This document shows, in pieces, positions 28,080 to 37,687 of a DNA stretch of 64,000 bases (its first letter is position 1; each line of letters opens with the position of its first letter). The stretch is from assembly GCA_045104975.1 (NCBI GenBank), contig JBGCCY010000100.1, forward strand, positions 1 through 64,000. Reading direction: 5' to 3'. The translations under genes and the position numbers were made by a program. The stretch is from CAJQQY01 sp045104975. Lineage in GTDB: Bacteria > Bacteroidota > Bacteroidia > Chitinophagales > Saprospiraceae. A model generated the notes under the pieces. That model had not been told where the DNA came from. It made no database searches and worked only from the letters and a program-made list of their open reading frames with translations.

Positions 28080-30544
28080 TAGTTACCTTTTTTCGGTTGC
28101 ACTAAATCAGGGGCTAGTCTTCTTTGCCAACTAGTGTATATAGAAGATGGTTGCTTAACTTTATCACTCTCTTTTACTGCAGTATAAGAATAACCTTTTT
28201 TCTTATTGCTATTTTTTTCATCATTAAAAATCAAGAATGCATTTTCCATTTTTCCTCGATCTCTCAAGTCTTCCAAATCTTCCAAAAACAAAAATTTCGA
28301 AACTTTTCTTCTTATCGTAAAGAGATGAATATCTATGTATTTTGAAATCAATAAATAATCTGAGACCAAACCAACTGGTGATGAATCAATAATGACAAAA
28401 TCAAAATCGTATTTGACTTTTTGAATCAACATCTCCAATTGTACATTACCCAATAATTTATGGGGATTAGACCGCTCTGTGTAGGTTGGAATAATACTTA
28501 AATTTGGAATCCCTGAATATCTATGAATTACCTTCTCAGGAGACATGTCTTTTCCTGTCAAAAATTCAGTCAACTCCATTCCTTGGTATTCATCTGTTTT
28601 TTCCCAAAGACTTGGATTCCGAAAGTTCAGATCTATGAGTGCTACTTTTTTACCTTCCATCGCCAAACTCATTGCTAAACAAGTAGCACAAAAAGTTTTT
28701 CCTTCACCTGAAATCGTTGAAGTAATTCCAATTACATTTTTATTAGCATCAGGAATAAGAAATTGTAAATTAGCTCCCAAGTCTCGAAACGATTCTTTGA
28801 CTTGCCATTGTCCAGCAAATTTGGTCGCCAAATTGAGTTTTTTATCTGAATGAAAAATACTGGCAGCAACAGGAATATTTGTTATTCCTTCCAAGTGACT
28901 GACATCATCAATCGTATTATCTAATGAATTAGAAAAAACCAACCAAGCCAATGGTAACATCGCTCCGACGATTCCTCCCAACAACATAATCAACAGTTTT
29001 TGAGGAGCAATAGGTCCAGATCCCATTCTTCGAGGTTGATCTAGAACTTTTACATCTGGCGTATTTTCGGCACGAGCAATATTGTTTTTAGCAAGCTCTT
29101 GACTAAGGTAATTGTAAAGGTTCCCATTAAGAGTTGCTTTACGTTCGTAATTCAATAATTTCTTTTCGTTGGCAGGCAACTCATTTAAAGCCAATTCTAA
29201 TTTTTCTATTCTCTGAGTCTTATCACTAAGGGCAATTTCTGAAAAACGCATTAAATTTCTGACGTTTTCTTTAAGCGCAGCAGATGTATTGTCAATTCGT
29301 TTTTGCAGAATTTTCAAATCCATACTTTTAGCTCCCTTCGAATAAGAAAATTTAACTTTTTCCTCATGGAGCCTTTTTAATTCCATTAAATTCTCATTCA
29401 AAATTGGATCAATAATTCCAACTGCAGATGGAGAAACCGCTTTTTCGATGCCATCATTTATCGTGATGTAATTTAATAATGAAGTGTAGTATTTTTGATT
29501 TAATATGATCTGCCCTTTCTCCGTTTCCAATTTTTGCAATTGATCCAAGCCCAATGCCCCAGACCTGGAAAGGTCAACCGAATTGGTTCCACGTTTGAAG
29601 GTTTCCAAGTTTCTTTCTGCCGCATCTAAGGTTGTTTTAATACTATCCAATTGTTTTTGGATAAAACCTTCTTTGGAGGAAGCAATGGCAGAACGTTCTA
29701 TAAATTTATTTTGGATGAAATTTTGATTTAGTTTTTCTAAAAATTTTATCTCCTTTGAGACTGTTGCACCTTCCGTTTGAACTGTCAAAATACTTGCTTG
29801 AATATCCGTTTGTTGAACCGTCATTTTACTGATAAAACTATTCGTCATTCCAGTTAGACTATTCATTCTAAAAAATAAATCCTTTCCTTCGAACTCACCC
29901 ATCATTACTTCATAGGCTGGTTTGACCAAACTAAATTCAAAATAATCATGTTTCACTAGCTCACCAAAACGATATTTTTTGGAAAATTCAAATTTCGAAG
30001 TCATCTCTCGACTCGTTTTTGTCGCTGGATTTGAAACTGAAAATTCTTTGGTATTGATTTTTAAAATATACTCTGCTTCATTAAGAATAATTACTTGAAA
30101 AAACGAACCATACATTTGAGGAGCATCTTCAGTTACTTTTATTTCAAATGGAAAATATCCATAGTACTCTTGCTTTTTGTACCAAGTTCCCGTGAAGTAC
30201 GACACACCAAAATCTAAATCCTTCAATGTCTTATTCACCAAACTATATGATTTGATGATCCCCATTTCATTATATAGATTCTTTTCCATTCCAATTAAAC
30301 CAACTCCCCCATCGACATATTTACTACTACTACCAAGAAGTCTACTCTTGCCATTAGAATCAATTAATAGTGAAGTTTGAACTAAATAGGTTGGTGTGGT
30401 AGTTTTGAGGTAAGCAAAAGCTCCAGCAAGACATAGGAATATACTAACCGCGAATAGCAATTTATTCTTAAAAATTCGACGAAACAACATTTTAAGGTTG
30501 ACCTCTGAATTGGTGTTTTTATTTGGCAATTTCTGACTATTCAT
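28079..30544 (-). CDS. wzc: Wzc-type chain-length determinant with tyrosine autokinase domain
   Basis: 821 residues. A Wzz domain begins with a transmembrane helix (about 28-48). A long coiled-coil periplasmic section follows (residues ~290-500), then a PRRMGSGPIAPQK motif before the second helix (~520-540). The C-terminal BY-kinase has Walker A TSTISGEGKTF, Walker A' VALIDLNFRNP and Walker B FDFVIIDSSP. The usual DxDxR of Walker A' reads DLNFR here. The tail has only a few tyrosines (GYSYTAV, SIYTSW). It controls polymer length and export with Wza (encoded upstream) and Wzy (downstream). Confidence 0.9.
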   Translation of the reverse strand: MNSQKLPNKNTNSEVNLKMLFRRIFKNKLLFAVSIFLCLAGAFAYLKTTTPTYLVQTSLLIDSNGKSRLLGSSSKYVDGGVGLIGMEKNLYNEMGIIKSYSLVNKTLKDLDFGVSYFTGTWYKKQEYYGYFPFEIKVTEDAPQMYGSFFQVIILNEAEYILKINTKEFSVSNPATKTSREMTSKFEFSKKYRFGELVKHDYFEFSLVKPAYEVMMGEFEGKDLFFRMNSLTGMTNSFISKMTVQQTDIQASILTVQTEGATVSKEIKFLEKLNQNFIQNKFIERSAIASSKEGFIQKQLDSIKTTLDAAERNLETFKRGTNSVDLSRSGALGLDQLQKLETEKGQIILNQKYYTSLLNYITINDGIEKAVSPSAVGIIDPILNENLMELKRLHEEKVKFSYSKGAKSMDLKILQKRIDNTSAALKENVRNLMRFSEIALSDKTQRIEKLELALNELPANEKKLLNYERKATLNGNLYNYLSQELAKNNIARAENTPDVKVLDQPRRMGSGPIAPQKLLIMLLGGIVGAMLPLAWLVFSNSLDNTIDDVSHLEGITNIPVAASIFHSDKKLNLATKFAGQWQVKESFRDLGANLQFLIPDANKNVIGITSTISGEGKTFCATCLAMSLAMEGKKVALIDLNFRNPSLWEKTDEYQGMELTEFLTGKDMSPEKVIHRYSGIPNLSIIPTYTERSNPHKLLGNVQLEMLIQKVKYDFDFVIIDSSPVGLVSDYLLISKYIDIHLFTIRRKVSKFLFLEDLEDLRDRGKMENAFLIFNDEKNSNKKKGYSYTAVKESDKVKQPSSIYTSWQRRLAPDLVQPKKGN

Positions 30545-30591
30545 GTGTTGTTTTTTTTATTAATTTTTGTTGTCATGGATTAACATTCTCT

Positions 30592-31422
30592 TTACCTCCG
30601 AACGAAAAAGCTTAAAATTACTGCCCCAGCAGAAATGGCTGAAATTACTACACCTGCAACTCTTGAACTTCGATCTCTTGATTTAAATTTAATAGGTTCA
30701 ATATAAATGACGTCATAAGGTTGTATGTAATAATATTCTGTACTTATAAATGTTGATTTATTCAAATCTATGTATACTGTCTCAGATCCTGTTTCTGTAG
30801 TTCTAATCAGTTTTACTTTTTTTCTATTTCCAAAATCAGTAATATCACCTGCCATGCTAATTGCATCAAGTAAAGTATTTTTCTCATTAAATAAATAATG
30901 AACACCCGGTCTATTAACTTCCCCAAAAACGGTAATCCTCATATTGGCCAATTTCACCGATGTCGCCACCAATTTAAGGTGAGGCTCATAAGCTTCATCC
31001 AATTGCTCTTTTATTTCTGATATTGTCTTCGAGCTAACGTTAATATCTCCAATTAAAGGAAGTGTAATATGTCCTCCTTCATCAACTGTATAACTATTGA
31101 AATAAAGTGAAGCAGGATCATAAGTAATCTCCCGACTAAAAACATTCCCTCCCGAAAATTCTCGATTGAGGTATTCTTCCGTACTCCCATCAAAGGCATT
31201 AACCTTAATCATGAGCTGATCAAAAGGTCGAATTTTATATACCTCATAATCATGAAGTTCATTGTAAACAACTGAAGTGTTAACTTCTGATGTATCGCTT
31301 TTTACTACTACATCATCTCCATTTAATGAAATCAGCTCTGAGTGCTTGATGCATGAAGTAAAAAAAGTACCACATAGCAAAATGATCAACCCCAACTTTA
31401 TCCAAGAAATAAATATTCGCAT
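30592..31422 (-). CDS. wza: Polysaccharide export lipoprotein (Wza-like)
   Basis: About 276 residues from the ATG at 31420-31422. I prefer this to an upstream ATG at 31470 because it begins directly with a lipoprotein signal (MRIFISWIKLGLIILLCG ... SC). A poly-export domain follows (IRPFDQLMIKVNAF, GHITLPLIGDINVS) and one SLBB-like domain (ITVFGEVNRPGVHYL). The protein ends with a hydrophobic helix (AGVVISAISAGAVILSFFV). It forms the outer-membrane export channel. First gene of the wza-wzc-wzy-wzx transcript. Confidence 0.9.
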   Translation of the reverse strand: MRIFISWIKLGLIILLCGTFFTSCIKHSELISLNGDDVVVKSDTSEVNTSVVYNELHDYEVYKIRPFDQLMIKVNAFDGSTEEYLNREFSGGNVFSREITYDPASLYFNSYTVDEGGHITLPLIGDINVSSKTISEIKEQLDEAYEPHLKLVATSVKLANMRITVFGEVNRPGVHYLFNEKNTLLDAISMAGDITDFGNRKKVKLIRTTETGSETVYIDLNKSTFISTEYYYIQPYDVIYIEPIKFKSRDRSSRVAGVVISAISAGAVILSFFVRR

Positions 31423-32405
31423 AATTTTTTTTATAAAAAAGTTGTAAAAATCATATCCAACACAAAACACCCTATACAGACATCTTAAATGATGGTTATA
31501 TTAATTTAGTTTTATCAGTTGATGTTATGTTAGGTGCTAACGTTTTCAGGAGAACGAAATTTTCCCTTGAAAATGAAATGAAAAATACTTTTTTCAACCA
31601 CATAAATGTTTCGTAATAAAACATAATTTGGTGACGTTCGTATTTTCACACTTCGGTGTAATGATTGGTTAATTAATTTCTTCTTAGGTTTGGAATAGTA
31701 AGACTTTAAATAAAAAGTCTTATTAGTTGTAAGTCAATGGAGAATCGACTTTATTTGGGATAGAAATTGGTGTTAGAATCAATTATCAAATTTCTTTTTT
31801 AGTTAATTCTATGTGTGATTTAAGCCAAAACGAACATTACCTTGTAATGTAGATTAAATTGTAAGATTAAAGATAAATCATTTTTTTTGAAATCTATGCA
31901 AAAAAAGAATTTAATCTACTTAATATTTTTCTTAATAAAAAAATCCCTCTAGTTTTTGTTAAAAGAGACCTAATACTCAATTCGTTTAGTAAATTTTGCC
32001 AATGATTTTAACTGCTCCTTCAGTATCCCCAGTTTGACAATTTTAAATTAATAGAAAACGGTTATTCTATTATTTTTTCAGCAAAATAGTTTTGACTGTT
32101 TCAATAAAAACTATTCACTTTTAATTTTCGCGCACAAAAATAACAATATAAATAATATTTTAAAAAAAATATGTTTAAAAATACAATATCATATTTTCTC
32201 CGTTATTCCTCTAATATTACTTTTCACTTCAACTTCCTCACTTTAGCCTTCAAAGTTAGTTTTTACATTATCCTTATAATAACTATTGACAAGGTGATTC
32301 GAAACCAAAATCACCTTGCCAATAGTTTAAAATTAAGTAGTTAGAGAAAAGAAACGGTTGAATTAAACGGGGTTCCTCTCCAACAAATAAAGTTAGGAAT
32401 TCTTT
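31423..32405. other. Long non-coding region upstream of the exopolysaccharide operon
   Basis: Nearly 1 kb, AT-rich, between the divergently placed wza start and the end of the aspartoacylase-like gene. I find no supportable gene. It must contain the wza promoter and probably its regulatory sites; no TAnnTTTG box on the minus strand is convincing. A terminator-like hairpin is at 32281-32327. Confidence 0.5.
32281..32327 (-). terminator. Terminator hairpin after the ATP-grasp/aspartoacylase operon
   Basis: AACTATTGACAAGGTGATT (32281-32299) pairs with AATCACCTTGCCAATAGTT (32309-32327), one mismatch, 9-base loop. It lies about 80 bp past the stop at 32406; the T tract that follows on the minus strand is weak. 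Confidence 0.65.
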
Positions 32406-33380
32406 TTACTTCAAAATCCCTAGGTGCAAAATTCGTCCACCTGTCTGATTAATTGGATTGACACTTTTTCCAATGACCACTCCATCCTCTGGCGCTAAAT
32501 ATTCCTTGACTACATCGCCAAATATATTTCGCAGCGTAGCAATTACTTCTCCTTTTTTCACCAACTGGGTCACTTTAGGATGGACCGTCATTACTCCACC
32601 TGTATCGGTATAAATCCAATAAGAACGCTTACATAAAATAACTTTTTCATCAGCCTCATCATACTCACAATCTAGCATACCGAAGTGTCCAAGGATATTA
32701 TGAATTCCTGTCAATCCTTCTCTAATCATACCTTTTTGAAATAAGTTAGGATTCCCAACTTCCAAGGTAATCGCTTTGATACCCATCTCAGCAGCAGTAC
32801 CCCGAAGTGTTCCATCACTTGGTGGATTGTGAACTATTATCTGAGCATTTTGCAATAATGCCATTTCATTTACAGCTTTATCATCCATATCAGCTCGGAT
32901 GTAATAGGAATTAACTCGCCCATTACTTGCCGTATGTAAGTCTATCAGAAAATCAAATTCTTTGACAATTCTTTGAACTAATCGCCAAGCATAAACTTGA
33001 CTTACTGTTCCGTTGGGCTTCCCTGGCATAATATGGTTAAGGTCAGTTCCATCAATGAATCTTCTAATTTTTCGATGAAGCGATGGCACATTAACTACTG
33101 GTATCCCAACGATAGTTCCTCTCAATTCATTAATATCAATTTCCTTAAAAAGTCGTTGGATGACGGGGATTCCATTTAATTCATTTCCATGAACGGCCGC
33201 AGTTATTCCCAGTACTTTTCCATCTTGATTCCCTCTTGCAACGATCACCGGAATATGAATTGGCACGCCCATCCCATCCGTCACTAATTTTAACCAGTAC
33301 CTTGTAATTTGGCCTTTTGGTGCATCAGCTACTTTTAGTTGCTCAATGATTTCTGCTTTTGTATTAGTTTGAAATAGCAT
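32406..33380 (-). CDS. Succinylglutamate desuccinylase / aspartoacylase family hydrolase
   Basis: 324 residues of the M14-like AstE/AspA zinc hydrolase family. The zinc site is visible in AVHGNELNG (H-x-x-E) and LIDLHTASNGR, and the catalytic glutamate probably lies in ITLEVGNP. The C-terminal ~90 residues form the family's small beta domain (GGVMTVHPKVTQLVKKGEVI). Members cut N-acyl amino acid amide bonds. It is the third gene of an operon with two ATP-grasp ligases and overlaps the preceding one by 17 bp. It may hydrolyse or proofread the amide they make. The substrate is unknown. Confidence 0.85.
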   Translation of the reverse strand: MLFQTNTKAEIIEQLKVADAPKGQITRYWLKLVTDGMGVPIHIPVIVARGNQDGKVLGITAAVHGNELNGIPVIQRLFKEIDINELRGTIVGIPVVNVPSLHRKIRRFIDGTDLNHIMPGKPNGTVSQVYAWRLVQRIVKEFDFLIDLHTASNGRVNSYYIRADMDDKAVNEMALLQNAQIIVHNPPSDGTLRGTAAEMGIKAITLEVGNPNLFQKGMIREGLTGIHNILGHFGMLDCEYDEADEKVILCKRSYWIYTDTGGVMTVHPKVTQLVKKGEVIATLRNIFGDVVKEYLAPEDGVVIGKSVNPINQTGGRILHLGILK

Positions 33381-34383
33381 TCTTTTCTTTTATTTTTTCT
33401 ATGATATAATTACAAATTTGATCCGTTGTTGCTTTCACCAATGGTTGGTTTTGCTGCTTTGCCATTTGAGTGACACCTCCAATACTTGTCGTATTTATTT
33501 CGGAAAGCACTCTCTTACCATCATCTCCCACCAAAGTGTCTACGCCATACATGACAATCCCTAACTTAGACAAGAGTGGATTGATCCTTTCGACAATCTT
33601 TATTTCATCGGCATCCGCATCTGCAGAAACTGAACTTCCTCCCATCGCAACATTACATAACCAAGAATCCTTGGCGGGTAACCGAAGGGAAGCTCCGATG
33701 ATTTCCCCATTGACGACCACAATTCGCTTGTCTCCTTTTCCTACATTTTTTAAAAATTTGACCGCTAAATATTCAATTGGTGATTTTCTGATTGTATCAA
33801 AAAAACTTTTTAGATCAGTCTCTGTCTTGCCTTCCCAAACTTGTTTTCCTTCAATTCTCACGATTCCTTTTCCTCCATATTCTCGAAGTGGTTTGAGCAC
33901 AACTGGGAACTGATTGGAAAAGTCAAGAATATCATCTACCGATTTACAAAATTTCATCGGCGCACAAATCTCTGGGAAGTTGAGTAAAAATTCTTTGCTC
34001 CCAGTTTGATAAATTCCATCAGGATCGTTGACAAAAATCAGTTGAGGAAATTTATGTTTTAAAAAAACCAAAAATGGATGAGCAAGTGGTGGTGGCAAAC
34101 GCAACCAAACTGCATCGTAAGAATTTAGATTTCCCCGCTCCTCCGTTTTCTGAAATGCTTTTCCTTCAGAAGAAAAAGCAAAATTTTCATCTACTCTGCT
34201 CACAAATAATCGCTCCATTTTAAATTCCTTAAAAAAAGAATCATTCAATGGATTAGCTCTGGTAGCAATATCAATATGAGCACAACTTGGATGCTGTCTC
34301 AGAGTATGAAGCATCCCATATAGGGAGTTCTCAGCACTATGATTAGCATGATCTGTCAAGACCAATATTTTATTTTTTTGCAT
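33364..34383 (-). CDS. ATP-grasp ligase, glutathione-synthetase-like
   Basis: 339 residues with the domain order of GshB-type ATP-grasp enzymes. An N-terminal Rossmann-like domain (KILVLTDHANH) leads to FPVVLKPLREYGGKGIVRIEG (ATP-binding lysine and glycine-rich loop), GDKRIVVVNGEIIGASLRL and VLSEINTTSIGG (Mg2+-binding Glu-x-Asn). It should join a carboxylate to an amine using ATP. There is no gamma-glutamylcysteine ligase nearby, so glutathione itself is not implied. It starts within the stop codon of the upstream ATP-grasp gene (TAATG) and overlaps the downstream hydrolase by 17 bp. Confidence 0.85.
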   Translation of the reverse strand: MQKNKILVLTDHANHSAENSLYGMLHTLRQHPSCAHIDIATRANPLNDSFFKEFKMERLFVSRVDENFAFSSEGKAFQKTEERGNLNSYDAVWLRLPPPLAHPFLVFLKHKFPQLIFVNDPDGIYQTGSKEFLLNFPEICAPMKFCKSVDDILDFSNQFPVVLKPLREYGGKGIVRIEGKQVWEGKTETDLKSFFDTIRKSPIEYLAVKFLKNVGKGDKRIVVVNGEIIGASLRLPAKDSWLCNVAMGGSSVSADADADEIKIVERINPLLSKLGIVMYGVDTLVGDDGKRVLSEINTTSIGGVTQMAKQQNQPLVKATTDQICNYIIEKIKEKNAISN

Positions 34384-35840
34384 TAGTCCAATTTTATTTC
34401 ATCAATTAATCCCATGTCATCATTTAAACTTTTAAATAATTTCATTCTGAATTTTCCATTTTTATTAACTAGAGCTTTTGCCATTTTATCAATCGCCACC
34501 ATCGAAAGTACCGTTTGAATAAAAGCTTCAATCAAGTCATCCAAGCCAACTCCTAGTTTATTAAAATCACGTCTATCCATTAAAATCAAACGATTAGTAT
34601 CACTCCCCCAAGTGCCATCAGGATTCTTGATAGAGAGATTAGTCCCTAACATTTTCCAACTATCCGTTCCACTTTCAATATGATCAACAAGTGGTTTTTC
34701 TGCCCGCCGAGCATATGTTACGAGAGGTCGAATTCCATTTTCTGTGGCGCTCACCATCATTCGAATATCAGCAACAAAACTATTATTTTTTTGATCTGGA
34801 ACAGTTCCGACATGGTAGAGTTTTCCTGCTGCGGTGGTGCTAGTCCAATTATAATTTCCTATCAAACTTTGGACAATAAATAAATCGTAATCAAATTCCA
34901 TTGCCATAAATTTTTCTAACTCCTCTTCGTTTACGATAGTATATACCCCTTGACCTGCATTACTATATGGAACTTTCACCACAGCATGTCCGCCCATTTT
35001 TTTGACCCACAGCGGCACTTCATTTTTACTCACATCCCAAATCGTTTCAGGTGTATTAATCTTTAATCCTGCTTGATTTAATTCTGCATTAAAAATATCG
35101 TAAGCTTTTGCTGCGACCATTTTATTACGTCCTCCTGCCAAGCAAGCAATCGTAGGATTTAGGATTCGAGTTTTGGAATGAAGGGGCAACCTGTTCCAAG
35201 GCTTCTGAGTGACATAACGAAACGCCGCTCGAATGGGAATAAATTCTCCTCCTTCAATCCGAACATACATAACTCCATCCCGAAATTGAACAGGAGGATC
35301 AGTATCATCTTCATAAAATGGGACGTAGTAAACAGGTTCTTGCATCACATCTGCAATAACTTCGGCATAACCCGAAACCTCCATTGGATTCTTATCATAC
35401 AAAACTGCGAGTCCTCCTTTTATTTTATGTCGAAGGTTTTTGAGGTAAGGTTTAAACGTACGCTCGATCATCAATCGATAACTTCCTTGCTCTTTATTAT
35501 CATCAATCAAAGGCATTGATTTTTGGCCAGAAGGACAAGAATTATTTTCGATCACCACCATTTGGCGTTTACCACCTGCGGAAGTCACATTGAGTAAATC
35601 TGCTCCGCCCCAAGCAAAGTATTTACATTTGTAATTCAGAATTTCTCGAAGTTTATCTGCATTCACCGTAGGGTGCATATGACTGTATCGAGAGATGATT
35701 CTTTCTTGTTCTAAATTGAGAAAAAAACTAATCATTGGATGAATCGTCGCATTCAGAGCTTTGGGATACCAATGCTTGTGCGCTTCAAATTCATCAGGCT
35801 GAATGACGGTTGCCATTCGTTTTGTTGTGGTAGATGTCAT
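34383..35840 (-). CDS. Unassigned ATP-grasp-like ligase
   Basis: 485 residues. I do not recognise a named family, but the C-terminal half looks like an ATP-grasp domain: GHAVVKVPYSNAGQGVYTI (lysine plus glycine-rich loop, around residue 290) and DLFIVQSLIGN. The N-terminal half has a conserved-looking VIENNSCPSGQKSMP patch, reminiscent of the Glu-x-Asn metal site of circularly permuted ATP-grasp proteins. It is first in a translationally coupled trio with a GshB-like ligase and an aspartoacylase-like hydrolase. A product built by two successive amide ligations is the natural inference. Confidence 0.6.
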   Translation of the reverse strand: MTSTTTKRMATVIQPDEFEAHKHWYPKALNATIHPMISFFLNLEQERIISRYSHMHPTVNADKLREILNYKCKYFAWGGADLLNVTSAGGKRQMVVIENNSCPSGQKSMPLIDDNKEQGSYRLMIERTFKPYLKNLRHKIKGGLAVLYDKNPMEVSGYAEVIADVMQEPVYYVPFYEDDTDPPVQFRDGVMYVRIEGGEFIPIRAAFRYVTQKPWNRLPLHSKTRILNPTIACLAGGRNKMVAAKAYDIFNAELNQAGLKINTPETIWDVSKNEVPLWVKKMGGHAVVKVPYSNAGQGVYTIVNEEELEKFMAMEFDYDLFIVQSLIGNYNWTSTTAAGKLYHVGTVPDQKNNSFVADIRMMVSATENGIRPLVTYARRAEKPLVDHIESGTDSWKMLGTNLSIKNPDGTWGSDTNRLILMDRRDFNKLGVGLDDLIEAFIQTVLSMVAIDKMAKALVNKNGKFRMKLFKSLNDDMGLIDEIKLD

Positions 35841-36124
35841 GATTTTCAGATAAGTTTATATTTGAGTAGAATAGACTAAATAATAATTAATTGGTCACTT
35901 AATTTTGGGTGTAAATTAATAAAAAATTTAGGCAAAAAAAGGAGGGAATTTTGGATGAAATTAAAAAAATAGAGAGGTGTCGTTTTTTGAAAAATGAAAA
36001 AAGAAAAATAGTTTATTCAGCCAATAATCCTCAAAATTAAAAAATACCTTAGGTTAACAGTATTTTACTTTTGCTTGGCTTGAGTTGAGGTCATATTCGA
36101 GAAGATATTCAAACTCCCTACTCA

Positions 36125-37687
36125 TCATTCCGCTCCCAAATCAAGCGCATCTAACTTCTCAAACAATTTATTATTTGGAAAATTTTCCTTCGCTTCTTTT
36201 AACGTAACACTAAAAAGTCCATCCTGTCGAAGTTGATAATAACATAAGATTCTGTTATAATAAATATCATCTTTACTTCCATAAACATCGGCCGAATACT
36301 GAAAATAAGTCAGCGCATCGGTGTAAGCTCCAAGATCATATAAAAAACCTCCTATCTCATAGGCAAAGTCAAACGGTTCGTTAATATTAAAATAGAAGCT
36401 CCAAACTTCATGCAAACTTTGAATAATTCTATTTCTTTGATTAGTGGTAATGTTGTTCGTCCCTTTTTTCAGGTAGGGTAAGATTTTTATAAAAAAAGTG
36501 GAATCATAATTACTAGAACGTAGCAGCGCAATAAGGTCGGGAACTGTTAAATTAGCCACATTTCTATATGCTATTTTCTTTAAACTATTAAAATCATCTG
36601 GCCCAAAATCATTCACACTTCGTTGATATGCCGCATTGGTATATTGATACGAATTGGGTTCTTCGACAAAAAGCAAACAGCCAACTTGGATATGAAAAGT
36701 AGAAAAAGTAGGAAACAAAAATTTACCACCTTGCTTGTGACAATAAGCACCAAGTGCATGGTAGTTTACCCAAAATGAAAAACTACCATGGGTGATAATT
36801 TCAGGTTCTTTTTGTTGATCCAGATTATGAATTTGATGAAAGCCTTTATCCATGGAAAGTACCATCAATCCTTTATCTGAAAAATCATTAAGGTTATCCA
36901 AACATTGAATCCCTTTTTTTGGAAAAAATAAATACGTATCTGTTACTAGTTTTTTATACTCTTCTAGAATCTCATTGAATATCGGTTCTGGATAAAAATC
37001 TTTTTGTAAAATCGTTTTCTGATACTTCAATTTTAAGTGACTGATTAGCGTTGGAGTATCCATTCCTTTTGGCTCTTCTTTCGAATCCAAAGCAACCGAA
37101 CAAATCGAGATTTCTTCTTTCTGAATAAAAAATAAATCATTGGGAAGTGAATCAAAAAAGTAATTTGCAATAGCAATTAATGGTTGAGCCAGATCTTTTG
37201 CAAGGATAATTTGGTTGGCATATTGCAGATGAATTTCTTTGCCACCGATGGCATCAAAATAGGCAAAGTCTAAAATACCTTGTTCAAAATAAGTTTGAAG
37301 TTGTGGATGATTTTTAAAAAAGAGTAAATTATCTTCGACAATATCGCTAAGGATATAGCAGAAAGGAGGGAGTTCAATATCTAAAAGAGTTTGAAGATGT
37401 TTGAGATGTTTTAGAATGTGAAATGCCAACCGACCATGACCTGCTCCAAGCTCTAAAATGTAAACCGTTTCCTTGGTTTGTCCTTTGGCAGCCAGGTCTT
37501 TCAAAAAACCTAAAATTAATTCGGCGTAAGTTTTTCCCACCATTGAGTTACTGGTTATTTGGTGGGGGACGGTGCCTTTGCTCCATGCTTCTACTCCAGT
37601 TTCTTGATAGAAATTTCGGTTGAGTTTCCAAATCAAACTTTCAGAAAAAGGGGTATACGATTCTATTTCAAAGTATTTATTTTCCAT
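36125..37687 (-). CDS. MidA-like SAM-dependent methyltransferase with TPR-like tail
   Basis: 520 residues. Residues ~30-330 resemble the MidA/NDUFAF7 methyltransferase fold: an SAM-binding loop YILELGAGHGRLAFHIL, then IANYFFDSLPNDLFF where MidA proteins have an N-x-x-x-D-x-x-P patch, and HGSFSFWVNYHALG late in the domain. The last ~120 residues look like two to three tetratricopeptide units (DFAYEIGGFLYDLGAYTDAL, YFQYSADVYGSKDDIYYN). MidA methylates arginine in a respiratory complex I subunit; the bacterial target here is unknown. Single gene. Confidence 0.7.
   Translation of the reverse strand: MENKYFEIESYTPFSESLIWKLNRNFYQETGVEAWSKGTVPHQITSNSMVGKTYAELILGFLKDLAAKGQTKETVYILELGAGHGRLAFHILKHLKHLQTLLDIELPPFCYILSDIVEDNLLFFKNHPQLQTYFEQGILDFAYFDAIGGKEIHLQYANQIILAKDLAQPLIAIANYFFDSLPNDLFFIQKEEISICSVALDSKEEPKGMDTPTLISHLKLKYQKTILQKDFYPEPIFNEILEEYKKLVTDTYLFFPKKGIQCLDNLNDFSDKGLMVLSMDKGFHQIHNLDQQKEPEIITHGSFSFWVNYHALGAYCHKQGGKFLFPTFSTFHIQVGCLLFVEEPNSYQYTNAAYQRSVNDFGPDDFNSLKKIAYRNVANLTVPDLIALLRSSNYDSTFFIKILPYLKKGTNNITTNQRNRIIQSLHEVWSFYFNINEPFDFAYEIGGFLYDLGAYTDALTYFQYSADVYGSKDDIYYNRILCYYQLRQDGLFSVTLKEAKENFPNNKLFEKLDALDLGAE

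Noticed and set aside
31422..31470. Upstream start for the Wza-like lipoprotein
   Set aside because: It would add 16 residues before a complete lipoprotein signal sequence; the downstream ATG at 31422 fits export.
33364..34383. Glutathione synthetase (gshB) as the firm name
   Set aside because: The fold matches, but no gamma-glutamylcysteine ligase or other glutathione gene is nearby and the partners are different.
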